A stretch of DNA of 38,160 bases from a virus, in IMG/VR virus record IMGVR_UViG_3300030085_002052, positions 8,111 to 46,270 of that record; one strand, 5' to 3'. Both the position numbers and the translations under genes were made by a program. Shown piece by piece: positions 8,476 through 17,436 of this stretch; within the stretch, counting starts at the first letter, position 1; each line of letters starts with the position of its first letter. The notes beneath the pieces are model-generated. The model worked only from the letters and a program-made list of their open reading frames with translations, was not told the origin of the DNA and did no database searches.

Positions 8476-10098
8476 ATGCCAACATCAAACCTAGCAACTA
8501 ATTCTGGTAATATCTCAAAACTTGAGATATTTTCTAATAAAGTAAGTGGCAGCAAAGATATTTCTGCTGGTGTTGTTGAGTGTGATTATTATGAGAGTAT
8601 ATTGGAACCAACAGTAAGATTCTCTATTCTTGTTGCAGATTCTGGACATGAAGTTGGTGGTGGAGATAAGGCAGTATCGGCAATTCAATACTTAAAATTA
8701 TCTGGTTCAGAGAAGGTGCATCTTACACTAGAAGATGCTTATGGTAATAAGTTGAAGTATGAGGGCGATAATGCATTGTATGTGGAGAGGGTGAGGAATA
8801 TCGCATCATCTCAAAGTGGGGTGACATATGTTATTGATTTGTTCTCACTAGAAGCAGTTGCCAATGATCTTGCAGCATGTTCAGTTTTTCGTAGATTTGA
8901 TGGTGAAATTAGTGCAACAGCGAATGCTATTCTTACTGATGCATTGAAGACTAAAAAGAATATTATTCTTGATACTACTGCCAATAAATTTAATGTTGAA
9001 GGTAGAGGTAAAAAACCATTTAGATTGATAGCAGAGATTGCTACAAGAGGAGTGTCTGCAAAGTCTAAGAGTAGTGCAGGATATCTCTTCTTTGAAACTT
9101 ATGATGGATTTAATTTTAGATCAATTGATAACTTATTTGATGATTCTGAGGGTGCCAGAACATATATCTACAACAATAGTACTGAACTTCCTGTAGGATA
9201 TGAGGCAAAAATTATTAGGTATGATGCGGATCAAAGTATAAGCGTATCCAAAAATCTACATTCTGGTGCGTATGGGTCATCACTGCAGACTTCCAATACA
9301 TATTCTCATGTATATAATACCAAAGCACAAGAGATAACAACAGATGAGCAGAAGGTGCATGGTGGAATAGATGTACCAGAACTTGCAAAAGATTTTCTTG
9401 AACTGTTCCAAAGCACAGTATCAAAAACGTTTAAGAAGAAGGACGACGTTGGAAATCTACCCACAGGATCTGTAGAGGAGCAGGTAGATCAGGCAACAGA
9501 ACCAAATCTGAAGTTGGATGAAGTCATACTGCAAAGTGCTATGACTTATAATAAATTATTCAGTTTAGATATTACTATTGCAGTCCCAGGAGACTACACA
9601 ATAAGAGCAGGTTCTATCGTTCATGCCGATTTTCCACAAAAAGATGCTAAAATGGACAAGGGAGATGATTTTGATAAGGAATTAAGTGGGCTTTATATCG
9701 TCGCTGATGTTTGCACCCACTTGACGCAGAAGCATACCGTAACTAAAATGAGATTAGTTAGGGATTCGTATGGTAGACAACCAAATAGAAACACTGCGAC
9801 TGCTGGAAAACCTGCTTTAGCGGGTCAAGAGAGTCCAAGGGGTATATTTGGTTCAAAGGATACTAATCCATTCTCTGAATTTGGTAATACTGATGAAGAG
9901 ATTGCAAGACGATTATCGGCAGAGGAGAAAGACCTCGTAAATAGATGGAATAGTGGTACTTGGGAACCAAGTGGAACTACCGACACTGGCGGAAACGTTA
10001 TAGATAGGACATCTGTTGGTAAAGAAGTCGATGTTGATCTAGATGCTGGATATGATGATCCTAACTTCAATCCAGATGATTATCTGGAATTATCCTAA
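8476..10098 (+). CDS. Baseplate hub protein, gp27-like
   Basis: A 540-residue protein. The N-terminus (ISKLEIFSNK, then VECDYYESILEPTVRFSILV) and the later AGYLFFETYDGFNFRSIDNL (about residues 201-220) resemble the tube-like hub proteins of the gp27/VgrG-D family, in which the motif 'F.Et.dGf.f.Si..L' recurs. The C-terminal 100 residues are hydrophilic and low in hydrophobic residues (GNTDEEIARR, DLDAGYDDPNF). It lies between the tape-measure-like and gp5-like genes, the position expected for the hub ring that holds the spike. Sequence similarity to T4 gp27 is weak by eye, so the assignment leans on context. A GATTAAATA sequence lies upstream but is a poor late-promoter match. Confidence 0.6.
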   Translation: MPTSNLATNSGNISKLEIFSNKVSGSKDISAGVVECDYYESILEPTVRFSILVADSGHEVGGGDKAVSAIQYLKLSGSEKVHLTLEDAYGNKLKYEGDNALYVERVRNIASSQSGVTYVIDLFSLEAVANDLAACSVFRRFDGEISATANAILTDALKTKKNIILDTTANKFNVEGRGKKPFRLIAEIATRGVSAKSKSSAGYLFFETYDGFNFRSIDNLFDDSEGARTYIYNNSTELPVGYEAKIIRYDADQSISVSKNLHSGAYGSSLQTSNTYSHVYNTKAQEITTDEQKVHGGIDVPELAKDFLELFQSTVSKTFKKKDDVGNLPTGSVEEQVDQATEPNLKLDEVILQSAMTYNKLFSLDITIAVPGDYTIRAGSIVHADFPQKDAKMDKGDDFDKELSGLYIVADVCTHLTQKHTVTKMRLVRDSYGRQPNRNTATAGKPALAGQESPRGIFGSKDTNPFSEFGNTDEEIARRLSAEEKDLVNRWNSGTWEPSGTTDTGGNVIDRTSVGKEVDVDLDAGYDDPNFNPDDYLELS

Positions 10099-10104
10099 TA
10101 AATA
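10097..10104 (+). promoter_or_regulatory. T4-type late promoter octamer (AATAAATA)
   Basis: AATAAATA, 7 of 8 to the T4 late consensus, overlaps the stop codon of the preceding gene and lies 23 bases upstream of the CP12-like ORF. It implies late transcription of the CP12-like and gp5-like genes. Confidence 0.55.
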
Positions 10105-10126
10105 GTCAATAACTCGATAAACCATC

Positions 10127-10354
10127 ATGGAAAACATCGAAGCACACATCGAGAAGGATAAGAAGATCCTTGAGGATCCTACTACTTCTCCACAGCAGCG
10201 TCGTCATGTCGAGGAAGAATTACACGACCTCGAAGAGTGGGTTGAGCATCATAAAGAAGAGATTGAGGCGGGGGATCACCACGATCCAAGTCCTTTAGAA
10301 CTTTATTGTGATCAGAATCCATCCGCACTTGAATGTAAGATTCACGATAACTGA
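10127..10354 (+). CDS. cp12: CP12-like Calvin-cycle inhibitor
   Basis: A 75-residue charged protein. The C-terminus, DPSPLELYCDQNPSALEC then KIHDN (residues 53-75), matches the CP12 C-terminal signature 'DPLE.YC..NP.A.EC..Y.D'. CP12 holds glyceraldehyde-3-phosphate dehydrogenase and phosphoribulokinase in an inactive complex in cyanobacteria, shutting down carbon fixation. Cyanophage CP12 homologues are known and are thought to redirect carbon to the pentose phosphate pathway. Only two cysteines are present, both in the C-terminal pair; the N-terminal pair and a clear AWD_VEEL core are missing, though VEEELHDLEEW (residues 28-38) is at that place. It is unusual to find it between baseplate genes behind a late promoter. 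Confidence 0.72.
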   Translation: MENIEAHIEKDKKILEDPTTSPQQRRHVEEELHDLEEWVEHHKEEIEAGDHHDPSPLELYCDQNPSALECKIHDN

Positions 10355-10362
10355 TTATATAG

Positions 10363-13200
10363 ATGGCAACTTATCTAACACACCCATTTTACGATGAAGG
10401 CAGTTCCTCCATGTTCTGGACAGGAATTGTTGCACCCAGAGAAGTTTGGGCGAGAGATGACGAACTCGTTGGATCTCGTGACCAAGTTAAGAACTGGGGA
10501 TATAGGGTTAAAGTTAGAATAGAAGGTGTCCATTCTCCAGATAAAAATGTACAGTCCGATGACCAACTTCCTTGGGTTGTAATTGGTTCTTCGAGTGCAG
10601 GGTCTGGTCATAAAAGAACAGGACTAACACCAGGAATCACTCAAGGTTCCAAGATTGCTGGTTACTGGGAAGACCCTGCAAAAAAAGAAGGTCCAGTGTA
10701 TCTTTACACTATACCAAATAATGATCAGCTTCTTTTACCTAAAAAACAACCAGACAATAACGGATTTATTCCTTTTAGTGGATATAAGGATTGGGACACT
10801 GTTGCTAGTTACTCCATCCCTGCTTTAAAGGGTAAACCTTTGGAGGGAATGACCCTTCCAAATATTATGTCACTTAGTGATAAGACAACGGTAAAGGAAG
10901 CTTCTGTTCCTCTGTCTTCTCCCACAGAGTGTGATAAAAATGAAATGAGTTCCATTGGAATTTACATGAAGGAACTCATCTCAAAGATTGAGAGGGCAAC
11001 AGACCAGTTAAATACGTGGGAGACTGCTGCTCAGTCGTGGATTGCAGATAAGCAGCAGTGGATTCAAGAAAAGTCCGCCGAAGCATCTGAATTTATATCT
11101 CTTGGATTAAAAAATCTATTCAGAGATATTAGGAAGTTTGTTGAGGAGCAGATTAATGAACAAACTAAAAAATTAATTGAACTTGTCAATCCTCCAGATA
11201 GAGATAAGGCAAAAACTGCTAAGGATGCACTTATTCAATTGATTGTTTGTTTATTCAATAAAATGATTGGCAACCTTAAGGCAATGGTTGGCAACTTTTT
11301 GTCTCAGATGCTTGATCGCTATATTAATGTTCCTGCATGTGCCGTTCAAAATTTTGTTGGTAGTCTTTTAGGCAATACTCTTGGTGCTCTTACTGGAGCT
11401 ATCAATTCAATTATCAATAACATATCCTCTTTACTTGGTGGTGCATTTAGTATTGCGGGATCTATTCTTGGTGTTCTTGGTCAAATCGCTGGATTCTTTG
11501 CTTGTGAAGAGAAGCAAGAGTGTCCAGACACTAAGGAGTGGAATATATTTGATGGTGGATCTCCACCAATGACCTTAGATTTAGATAGTATTATTAATAA
11601 AGCAAAAGGTGTTGCTGGTGCAGCATCAAAATTGGTAGATATTGAAAATCTTGCATCTATTGATTTTGATGGTTTGATTGCTGATGCTGCTCAGTCTGCA
11701 GGTGGATGTAACGTTGGTCCTGTGTTCTGTGGACCACCTCAAGTGACCTTCTGGGGTGGTGGCGGATCTGGTGCTAAGGGAAATGCAATTGTTAGTGCTG
11801 CTGGATCACTTTTAGGTATTGATTTAATTGCTGGTGGTCTAGGATATAAAAAAGCACCAAGTGTTCAAATTAAAGATAACTGTGGTAAAGGTGGTGGAGT
11901 CCGAGCTAAAGTTATAACAGCACCTGATGGTGGCATAGATCCTGAAACTGGAGACCCTACACTTAAAGTTGTGCAGGTTATTGTTCAGGATGAAGGTGGT
12001 GGATTTATATCTAGACCTAATGGTGATCTTGGTGGTGATGGTAGAGTTTGGGCACCAGCGGATTATACTGTAGTTAAAAGGGAAGATGGTAGGTGGGAAA
12101 AATTCCCACCAGAAAGGAGTTCTCCTGAAGATCTTGATATAAGAGATGGAGATACTGTAATTGCTCCTGGTGATAGAACTATTATTGAGGGTGGAGTTCC
12201 GATTATTGGACCAGGTGGCAGAGAAACTCCAGGTTCAGGTGGTCGTGATACTGTAGACCCTGGCAGCAGACTTCCTACTGGAGAGACTCAGGAAGAAAGA
12301 CTTGCAAGACTTAGAAGAACAACAGTTCTTCCTGGAACTGGACCAAATGGTGCAACTGAGTTTGATGCATTCCCAACACTAGATATTGGAAGTTATCCTG
12401 CAATGTTGTATTTGTGTGACATCAACATTGAGAATCATGGTATAAATTACAGTGATGGTGATAGAGTTGTTATTGAACCAAGTAATGGAACAGAAGTTGT
12501 CCCTACATTTGGACCTTTTGGTGTATTGCAGTCAATAAGAATTGTCAAAGCAGGTAAGGGTTTTATAGAGAGACCGCTAATTTACGTTGAGTCTGAAACA
12601 GGATATAATGCTATATTGAGACCAGTATTTTGTGTCGATAGAATTGGTGACGATACCGATGGTGAGGTTCCAGATGATCCTATTCTTGGTGGAGTTGTAT
12701 CTATAGTAAATTGTGTTGGCATTGTTGCCAACGATGAATTTGCAGGTTACATTAACGGACAACCATACTATGGTCCAACACATCAACATAGAGGTGTGAA
12801 GATGGTTGGTGCTCAGCATACACAAAGACCACATCCATTGGTGTGGGATAGTGTTTCTAAGAGTTTGGATAACTACGATAACAGATTCCAGTGGGTGAAT
12901 GGTAATCTGTTACAAGTAGTAAGAGCTGCAACTCCAACTTTACCTATTTCTACTCAACCATCTACAGCAACTCCTACTCCTACTCCATCTAATGGTGGAA
13001 CTATGGCGACACCTTCAACAGGAACTGTTCTTCCTAATGCAAATACTGGAACTCCACCTCCACCTCCGCCACCACCATCAGCACCTTCGAGTGCTCCATC
13101 GCCATCACCGTCTCCAACACCCCCATCTCCTCCACCACCATCACCTCCAACTCCTCCACCACCATCACCACCGTCTGGTGGCGGCGGATATGGATACTAA
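10363..13200 (+). CDS. gp5: Baseplate spike protein, gp5-like (OB-fold, proline-rich tail)
   Basis: A 945-residue protein. Residues about 18-115 form a gp5-like OB domain: FWTGIVAPREVW, GYRVKVRIEGVH, LPWVVIGSSSAG and a GSKIAGYWEDP segment, the pattern of the N-terminal domain of T4 gp5. A helical region follows (about 190-280), then a hydrophobic Gly/Ile-rich stretch (about 310-375). Beta repeats of the 'G.GY...P.V.I...G.G' type occur near 490-510 and 690-740. A histidine-rich GPTHQHRGVKMVGAQHT is near residue 805. The last 60 residues are runs of Pro and Ser ending GGGGYGY. T4 gp5 also has a lysozyme domain; I see none here. It should sit at the tip of the tail. Confidence 0.75.
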   Translation: MATYLTHPFYDEGSSSMFWTGIVAPREVWARDDELVGSRDQVKNWGYRVKVRIEGVHSPDKNVQSDDQLPWVVIGSSSAGSGHKRTGLTPGITQGSKIAGYWEDPAKKEGPVYLYTIPNNDQLLLPKKQPDNNGFIPFSGYKDWDTVASYSIPALKGKPLEGMTLPNIMSLSDKTTVKEASVPLSSPTECDKNEMSSIGIYMKELISKIERATDQLNTWETAAQSWIADKQQWIQEKSAEASEFISLGLKNLFRDIRKFVEEQINEQTKKLIELVNPPDRDKAKTAKDALIQLIVCLFNKMIGNLKAMVGNFLSQMLDRYINVPACAVQNFVGSLLGNTLGALTGAINSIINNISSLLGGAFSIAGSILGVLGQIAGFFACEEKQECPDTKEWNIFDGGSPPMTLDLDSIINKAKGVAGAASKLVDIENLASIDFDGLIADAAQSAGGCNVGPVFCGPPQVTFWGGGGSGAKGNAIVSAAGSLLGIDLIAGGLGYKKAPSVQIKDNCGKGGGVRAKVITAPDGGIDPETGDPTLKVVQVIVQDEGGGFISRPNGDLGGDGRVWAPADYTVVKREDGRWEKFPPERSSPEDLDIRDGDTVIAPGDRTIIEGGVPIIGPGGRETPGSGGRDTVDPGSRLPTGETQEERLARLRRTTVLPGTGPNGATEFDAFPTLDIGSYPAMLYLCDINIENHGINYSDGDRVVIEPSNGTEVVPTFGPFGVLQSIRIVKAGKGFIERPLIYVESETGYNAILRPVFCVDRIGDDTDGEVPDDPILGGVVSIVNCVGIVANDEFAGYINGQPYYGPTHQHRGVKMVGAQHTQRPHPLVWDSVSKSLDNYDNRFQWVNGNLLQVVRAATPTLPISTQPSTATPTPTPSNGGTMATPSTGTVLPNANTGTPPPPPPPPSAPSSAPSPSPSPTPPSPPPPSPPTPPPPSPPSGGGGYGY

Positions 13201-13214
13201 AGGTATAATAAAAA

Positions 13215-13799
13215 ATGTCACCAAAAATTCATAACCCAATAGAATTAGGTAACGACTTCGGTCATATTAAGTTTGGGCATATAAATGCCAACCACACTTA
13301 TGCTGGAGTTTTAGTTCGTAATGGTCCTCCAGGACAGTCATCTGAGCATTATATGATGTTCATGTCCTCTGGTACGATGGCGGGAGGAACTATCCATAGA
13401 TGTCCTGGTGTTTATCAAATTTTTTGCGGTGAAGATCCCGTTAATGATACCGCCATGGTTGTAACTGCGGCAAGAGGTGATATAATATTCAAGGCACCAA
13501 AGGGTAGGATTAGATTAGATGCAAGAAATGTTGATATAAAAGCAACTGGTTCAAATAATAAAAGCGGACATATCAACATTGAGTCTAACGAAAAGATTAC
13601 CATTAAATCTAAAAATATTGAGGTTGATGGTGATGCCATGGCAAAATTTTTGTCTTCGGGAACCTGTGAGTTAGTTGGTAACGCTGCTCTTAATTTTTAC
13701 GGTGGATTGATTGATTGTGCCGATTCTGGAACTACTGTTAAACCATCCAAAGGAACATCTCCATTTGAATCTCAACAACGAGGAGGAGGATTTTTATAA
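13215..13799 (+). CDS. Spike-associated beta-rich structural protein
   Basis: A 194-residue protein that is strongly beta-forming. Residues about 90-145 contain short alternating repeats (GDIIFKAPKGRIRLDA, INIESNEKITIKSKNIEVDG), as in the triple-stranded needle of gp5 C-termini and VgrG spikes. It follows the gp5-like gene by 14 bases, and its final TAA overlaps the next ATG (TAATG). It probably supplies a needle or tip part that is separate from the main gp5-like chain. No enzyme motif is seen. I cannot name the family with confidence. Confidence 0.55.
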   Translation: MSPKIHNPIELGNDFGHIKFGHINANHTYAGVLVRNGPPGQSSEHYMMFMSSGTMAGGTIHRCPGVYQIFCGEDPVNDTAMVVTAARGDIIFKAPKGRIRLDARNVDIKATGSNNKSGHINIESNEKITIKSKNIEVDGDAMAKFLSSGTCELVGNAALNFYGGLIDCADSGTTVKPSKGTSPFESQQRGGGFL

Positions 13800-14569
13800 T
13801 GAAAGTACCTGATTTAGAAGTTAAAAAGACATTATATGTTGGTGAGGGTGACCCCAGCATGGTTCTTGGTAAAGGTCCACTTCAAATTAGAGGTGGTTCT
13901 TTTATCGAAGGTCCCATGGTTGTTGGGGATATGCCACCATTTTTGACAGCAACTGTCATGATTGGTCCAGCATCAAATGCAGATATTACTCTTCCGCCAA
14001 TTATTCCTGGTGCTCTTTGTACAGGAATTAATAACCCATATTCTCTTGCTGTTGATGGTCCAGCAGCATTTTTAGGTGTTGTAGATGCTGCTCAGAATAT
14101 TAATGCTGGGGGTGACATCACCGCTCAAGGTGAGGTTAAGTCTCGTTGTGGAGTCCATATTCTCTCAGCAAAGAAGAATTTTGATATTCCTCACCCAACT
14201 AAAGAAGGTTGGAGATTGCGTCATACTTGTCCTGAAGGACCAACAAATGATGTATACATAAGAGGTAAACTGAAGAATCATAATATTATTGATCTTCCAG
14301 ATTATTGGAGAGAGTTAGTTGATCCAGAATCTATCACTGTGTCAATAACTCCTGTGGGTAGTAATAACAATATTATGATTCATGCAATTGAAGATAATAA
14401 AGTAGTACTTCACTCCACGAGACCAATTAACTGTCATTATCTTGTTTTTGGTGAACGTATGGATGGGGAGAGACTTATTTCAGAGTATGAAGGATCAACT
14501 CCTGCAGACTATCCAGGAAATAATGATGAGTATTCAGTATCTGGATATCATTACGATAAGAAGAGGTAA
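13799..14569 (+). CDS. Tail fibre/baseplate-associated protein (first copy)
   Basis: A 256-residue protein. The N-terminal half is beta-rich with glycine repeats (LYVGEGDPSMVLGKGPLQIRG, broken up). From about residue 120 it has a conserved block with FDIPHPTKEGWRLRHTCPEG and then VYIRGKL, a motif common in virion fibre proteins of marine phages. The C-terminus reads YEGSTPADYPGNNDEY. The next gene repeats this whole C-terminal block, so the two are paralogues. The start overlaps the previous stop. Role in adsorption or fibre attachment is inferred from context. Confidence 0.6.
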   Translation: MKVPDLEVKKTLYVGEGDPSMVLGKGPLQIRGGSFIEGPMVVGDMPPFLTATVMIGPASNADITLPPIIPGALCTGINNPYSLAVDGPAAFLGVVDAAQNINAGGDITAQGEVKSRCGVHILSAKKNFDIPHPTKEGWRLRHTCPEGPTNDVYIRGKLKNHNIIDLPDYWRELVDPESITVSITPVGSNNNIMIHAIEDNKVVLHSTRPINCHYLVFGERMDGERLISEYEGSTPADYPGNNDEYSVSGYHYDKKR

Positions 14570-14571
14570 TT

Positions 14572-15180
14572 ATGCCCGAATTTGTAACAGAAATAAACGG
14601 TAGTCCTGCTTGTGATGGCACATGGAGTGGTGCTCCCACCAGTGATTGGAGATTTCCTATCTATCCATGGACTGGTGATAATGACTATCCAGCAGATGCA
14701 TGTCCTCTGAGGACGCATAATTTTATTGAATGTACTGATTTGAAATGGGCAGGTGGTATCTTGTCTGTAAAAGCACCCATTTGGGATGCAAAGAAGTCGT
14801 TTGATATCTCTCACCCAACTAAAGAAGGTCATAGACTGAGATATATTTGTCTTGAAGGACCAGATGCAGAGGTATATTTTAGAGGCAAACTTGTAAACGA
14901 GAATTACATTCAACTTCCAGAATACTGGAAGGATCTTGTTGACATGGAGACTTTGGGTATTACATTGACTCCTAATGGTCACTGGCAAGAACTGTTTGTT
15001 GAGAAGATTGAATGGGGATCTAGAGTCTCTATTAAAAACAATGCGGGCACAGCAATCAATTGTGATTTTGTTGTGTATGGTGTTCGTAAGGACGTTACCA
15101 AGAATATTCCAGAGTATCAGGGGTTGACACCACTGGACTATCCAGGCGATAATAGGGAATATAACATCAACGGCAAATGA
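14572..15180 (+). CDS. Tail fibre/baseplate-associated protein (second copy)
   Basis: A 202-residue protein starting 2 bases after its paralogue. Residues about 75-105 (FDISHPTKEGHRLRYICLEG, then VYFRGKL) and the C-terminal YQGLTPLDYPGDNREYNI repeat those of the preceding protein. The N-terminal 60 residues differ and contain SDWRFPIYPWTGDNDYP. Tandem duplication followed by divergence of the N-terminal part is the simplest reading, suggesting that the two subunits may bind different partners. The stop overlaps the start of the downstream oxygenase-like gene by 4 bases. Confidence 0.6.
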   Translation: MPEFVTEINGSPACDGTWSGAPTSDWRFPIYPWTGDNDYPADACPLRTHNFIECTDLKWAGGILSVKAPIWDAKKSFDISHPTKEGHRLRYICLEGPDAEVYFRGKLVNENYIQLPEYWKDLVDMETLGITLTPNGHWQELFVEKIEWGSRVSIKNNAGTAINCDFVVYGVRKDVTKNIPEYQGLTPLDYPGDNREYNINGK

Positions 15181-15854
15181 CCTACAAGGTACATGAAGCA
15201 TTCCCTCTGATGGTTTATCAGGGGGAGGTGGAGTGTCACGACCTTATCAAAGAACATCTTGATGAACTCCGTGACTATTGGTTCAATGGGTATGAGAACG
15301 AGAGTCCAGAATATTCTGGTAGGATCTTTGCTCATCAAAAAGAATGTTGCAAACCATTCTTCAAAGAACTAAGAACTCATATTGATAATTACTTTGACTG
15401 TATGATCGTTGATCATTCAAAGTTGGATTATCACATCATCAAGTCTTGGGTTGGATACCACAAAGATAACGAGACACCATCAGTAAAACCTCATAATCAC
15501 AATGCTTCTGATTTGAGTTTTGTGTATTATTTGAACACTGATTCAACTTCGGATAAATTCTGTGTTGCACAAGAGAAGAATCCGAATGAGTGTGTTGGTG
15601 ATCTCTTCACCACAGCGATTCAAAGGAATCTGATTGGTGGATACAATAAGTACAACTGCAATGTCTACACGATTACTCCCACGGAAGGCACGGTTGTAAT
15701 CTTCCCAAGCAAGATTGGACACTTCACTCAACAGTTTGCTGATCGTAAGGGTGAACGTATTGTCATTCCTGGTGATGTCAGGGTTACACTCAAACCTGAG
15801 AACCCAGATTACCACCAAGGATCAACGCATCCTTCTCAGTGGCTGGAACTTTGA
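15177..15854 (+). CDS. 2OG-Fe(II) oxygenase-like protein
   Basis: A 225-residue protein with the phage 2-oxoglutarate/Fe(II) oxygenase pattern: KPHNHNASDLSFVYYL (about residues 104-119), then GTVVIFPSKIGHFTQQF (about 174-190). Histidines in the first block and the histidine in the second are the likely iron ligands. N-terminal FPLMVYQGEV fits the usual start of this family. The substrate is unknown. The gene overlaps the preceding fibre-associated gene by 4 bases and ends 65 bases inside the convergent glycosyltransferase-like gene. An insertion of about 30 residues (TSDKFCVAQEKNP onward) separates the two halves of the double-stranded beta-helix. Confidence 0.7.
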   Translation: MTYKVHEAFPLMVYQGEVECHDLIKEHLDELRDYWFNGYENESPEYSGRIFAHQKECCKPFFKELRTHIDNYFDCMIVDHSKLDYHIIKSWVGYHKDNETPSVKPHNHNASDLSFVYYLNTDSTSDKFCVAQEKNPNECVGDLFTTAIQRNLIGGYNKYNCNVYTITPTEGTVVIFPSKIGHFTQQFADRKGERIVIPGDVRVTLKPENPDYHQGSTHPSQWLEL

Positions 15855-16569
15855 GTAGTTTGTCTGGATCTCCAATCTCGAACAGTCTTCTGTAATCTGA
15901 TGCCCACATCTCATTCCTGAGCATCCAATCCATATCATAGTCAAACTTGATATGGTCTTTGCCAATATACCTATCGATGTATGATTTGATTAGGGTCTCT
16001 CCTAGTGAGACATCACCCCAGTCATTATCATGCATCTCTTTTATTTTCTCATAGAATTTAAAGTACTGCTTCATCCAATAACCTTTACCATGGGCAAAGT
16101 AATCGACATATGAATCTTCTGGTTCACATGGACCAGGATGGACCTTCCATGCGGGTATGACTATATCTCCATCTTTGATATTAAAATTCTTCGTTGAGAA
16201 GTCACTTCTACATTTAACTACAACATCGTAATCTTCTGGGTCAAATAAAGATAGACCCAGGTATATACAGTACCACTGCTTTAGGATTCTATATGACCAC
16301 TCTCTACCATTCATCTCTAGACCATCTGATTTAAATTCAAATTCTGGTAGAGTCTCTTTATCTCTGAACAAGTAATTTTTTGGTTGATACTCTCTGATCA
16401 GACTATCAGTATCTACATCAACAACACCAGAACCCATATACAATTCTGAATAGTTGTATGAGGTGATGTAAACATCTGCAGAATACTTATCAATAATATT
16501 TGACTTGATGTTTGGAAGATGCTTCTCCCAATTCCTCATGTATCCTGTCATCAAAAGAGCAACTTTCAC
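15790..16569 (-). CDS. Glycosyltransferase-like protein, opposite strand
   Basis: A 259-residue protein from a GTG start, chosen because it retains the family-like opening VKVALLMTGYMRNW. Other features are KYSADVYITSYN (about 28-39), DYDVVVKCRSDFS (about 113-125) and the following KDGDIVIPAW, a layout seen in small glycosyltransferase-like proteins of phages and polysaccharide loci, where the R.D motif is near the nucleotide-sugar site. It is the only gene of this strand between 1230 and the window end. It overlaps the 3' end of the convergent oxygenase gene by 65 bases. It may modify host surface sugars or phage components. Its orientation suggests separate acquisition. Confidence 0.6.
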   Translation of the reverse strand: MKVALLMTGYMRNWEKHLPNIKSNIIDKYSADVYITSYNYSELYMGSGVVDVDTDSLIREYQPKNYLFRDKETLPEFEFKSDGLEMNGREWSYRILKQWYCIYLGLSLFDPEDYDVVVKCRSDFSTKNFNIKDGDIVIPAWKVHPGPCEPEDSYVDYFAHGKGYWMKQYFKFYEKIKEMHDNDWGDVSLGETLIKSYIDRYIGKDHIKFDYDMDWMLRNEMWASDYRRLFEIGDPDKLLKVPATEKDALILGGNLGSQV

Positions 16570-16577
16570 AATAAATA
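16570..16577 (+). promoter_or_regulatory. T4-type late promoter octamer (AATAAATA)
   Basis: AATAAATA lies 22 bases before the ATG at 16599, with a GAAAGG ribosome-binding sequence in between (16581-16586). It also directly abuts the start of the divergent glycosyltransferase-like gene. Confidence 0.6.
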
Positions 16578-16598
16578 AAAGAAAGGTTATAAAGATTT

Positions 16599-17345
16599 AT
16601 GGCAGCTACAACTGAGGAACTCAGGGAGGAGAGGGATCAACTTGAAGGTGTCCTTACCAAAATCCCAGTTAAACGTGCCAGAACACAAAAGACTCTTGAC
16701 AAGTTTACTTTACCTTCTGTTGAATCTCAGCAGTTGGCAAAGAATACGATTGATGCTGCAAATGCAGTAAAGCAAAGTATTGTTGCTCTGGGTGGCAATA
16801 CTGGACTATCAACATCTTTGTATGGATCTAGCACATCAAATATAACCAGTAAGTATGGATCCATGGTTAGTGGAGTCACTACTGCTACTGGTAGTTCTTT
16901 AGGAATTGCTGGACTTGGAACAGAAGTAATTGCATATGGAACTATAAAAAATGATGTGATAAAGGGATATGATTATCCAAAGATATCTGGTGGAGACTAT
17001 AGTGATGATGCTACTGTGTTTGTGGGTGAAGGATTTTATACAGTAACCAATAGTAATATTGGTATTGGTAGAAGCACTAGATTCTTTCAAAGTGGTGGAT
17101 CTGATGTTGGAATTGTGTTTGATATTAATGTGGATGTGACATCTTTGATATCACAATATAATGCTGGTATATCTACAGTCACTAATCAATGCCTTGTTGC
17201 AACTGAGAACCAAGAATTGAAGATGGAGGCACAGTTTGAAATGTGGGGATTGGAGAGGCAACAAGTAACCACAACACAGAAGTTGAATGAAGTCAAGGCA
17301 GCTTTGGCAGTTGTCGAAGATCCTGCTTACGGTGGTCCTTGGTAG
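16599..17345 (+). CDS. Predicted coiled-coil virion protein, unknown
   Basis: A 248-residue protein. Residues 5-60 form a charged helix (TEELREERDQLEGVL), the middle (about 65-170) is Gly/Ser/Thr-rich and beta-like (TGLSTSLYGSSTSN; GIGRSTRFFQSGGSDVGIVF), and residues 195-240 are again helical. The central part resembles the 'GIG' patches of the long tail fibre at 20207. It has its own late promoter and GAAAGG ribosome-binding site, so it is probably a virion protein expressed late. No known family was recognised. Confidence 0.55.
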   Translation: MAATTEELREERDQLEGVLTKIPVKRARTQKTLDKFTLPSVESQQLAKNTIDAANAVKQSIVALGGNTGLSTSLYGSSTSNITSKYGSMVSGVTTATGSSLGIAGLGTEVIAYGTIKNDVIKGYDYPKISGGDYSDDATVFVGEGFYTVTNSNIGIGRSTRFFQSGGSDVGIVFDINVDVTSLISQYNAGISTVTNQCLVATENQELKMEAQFEMWGLERQQVTTTQKLNEVKAALAVVEDPAYGGPW

Positions 17346-17374
17346 TTGACTTTTGAGAGACCATACCTTATAAT
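17346..17374 (+). promoter_or_regulatory. Sigma-70-type promoter for the tRNA island
   Basis: TTGACT at 17346-17351 and TATAAT at 17369-17374 are separated by exactly 17 bases, nearly the ideal bacterial promoter. It begins right after the stop codon of the preceding gene and lies about 60 bases upstream of tRNA-Gly. Host RNA polymerase should use it, so the tRNAs can be transcribed early and independently of the late genes. Confidence 0.75.
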
Positions 17375-17436
17375 ATAAAGGTAATCAGTTGAGGGGTCGC
17401 CCAAGTCTCAGTCTAGATCTCTTACAGATTACACTC

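Noticed and set aside
14551-15201. Open 216-codon frame on the minus strand
   Set aside because: It lies opposite two paralogous plus-strand genes and has the composition of a shadow frame.
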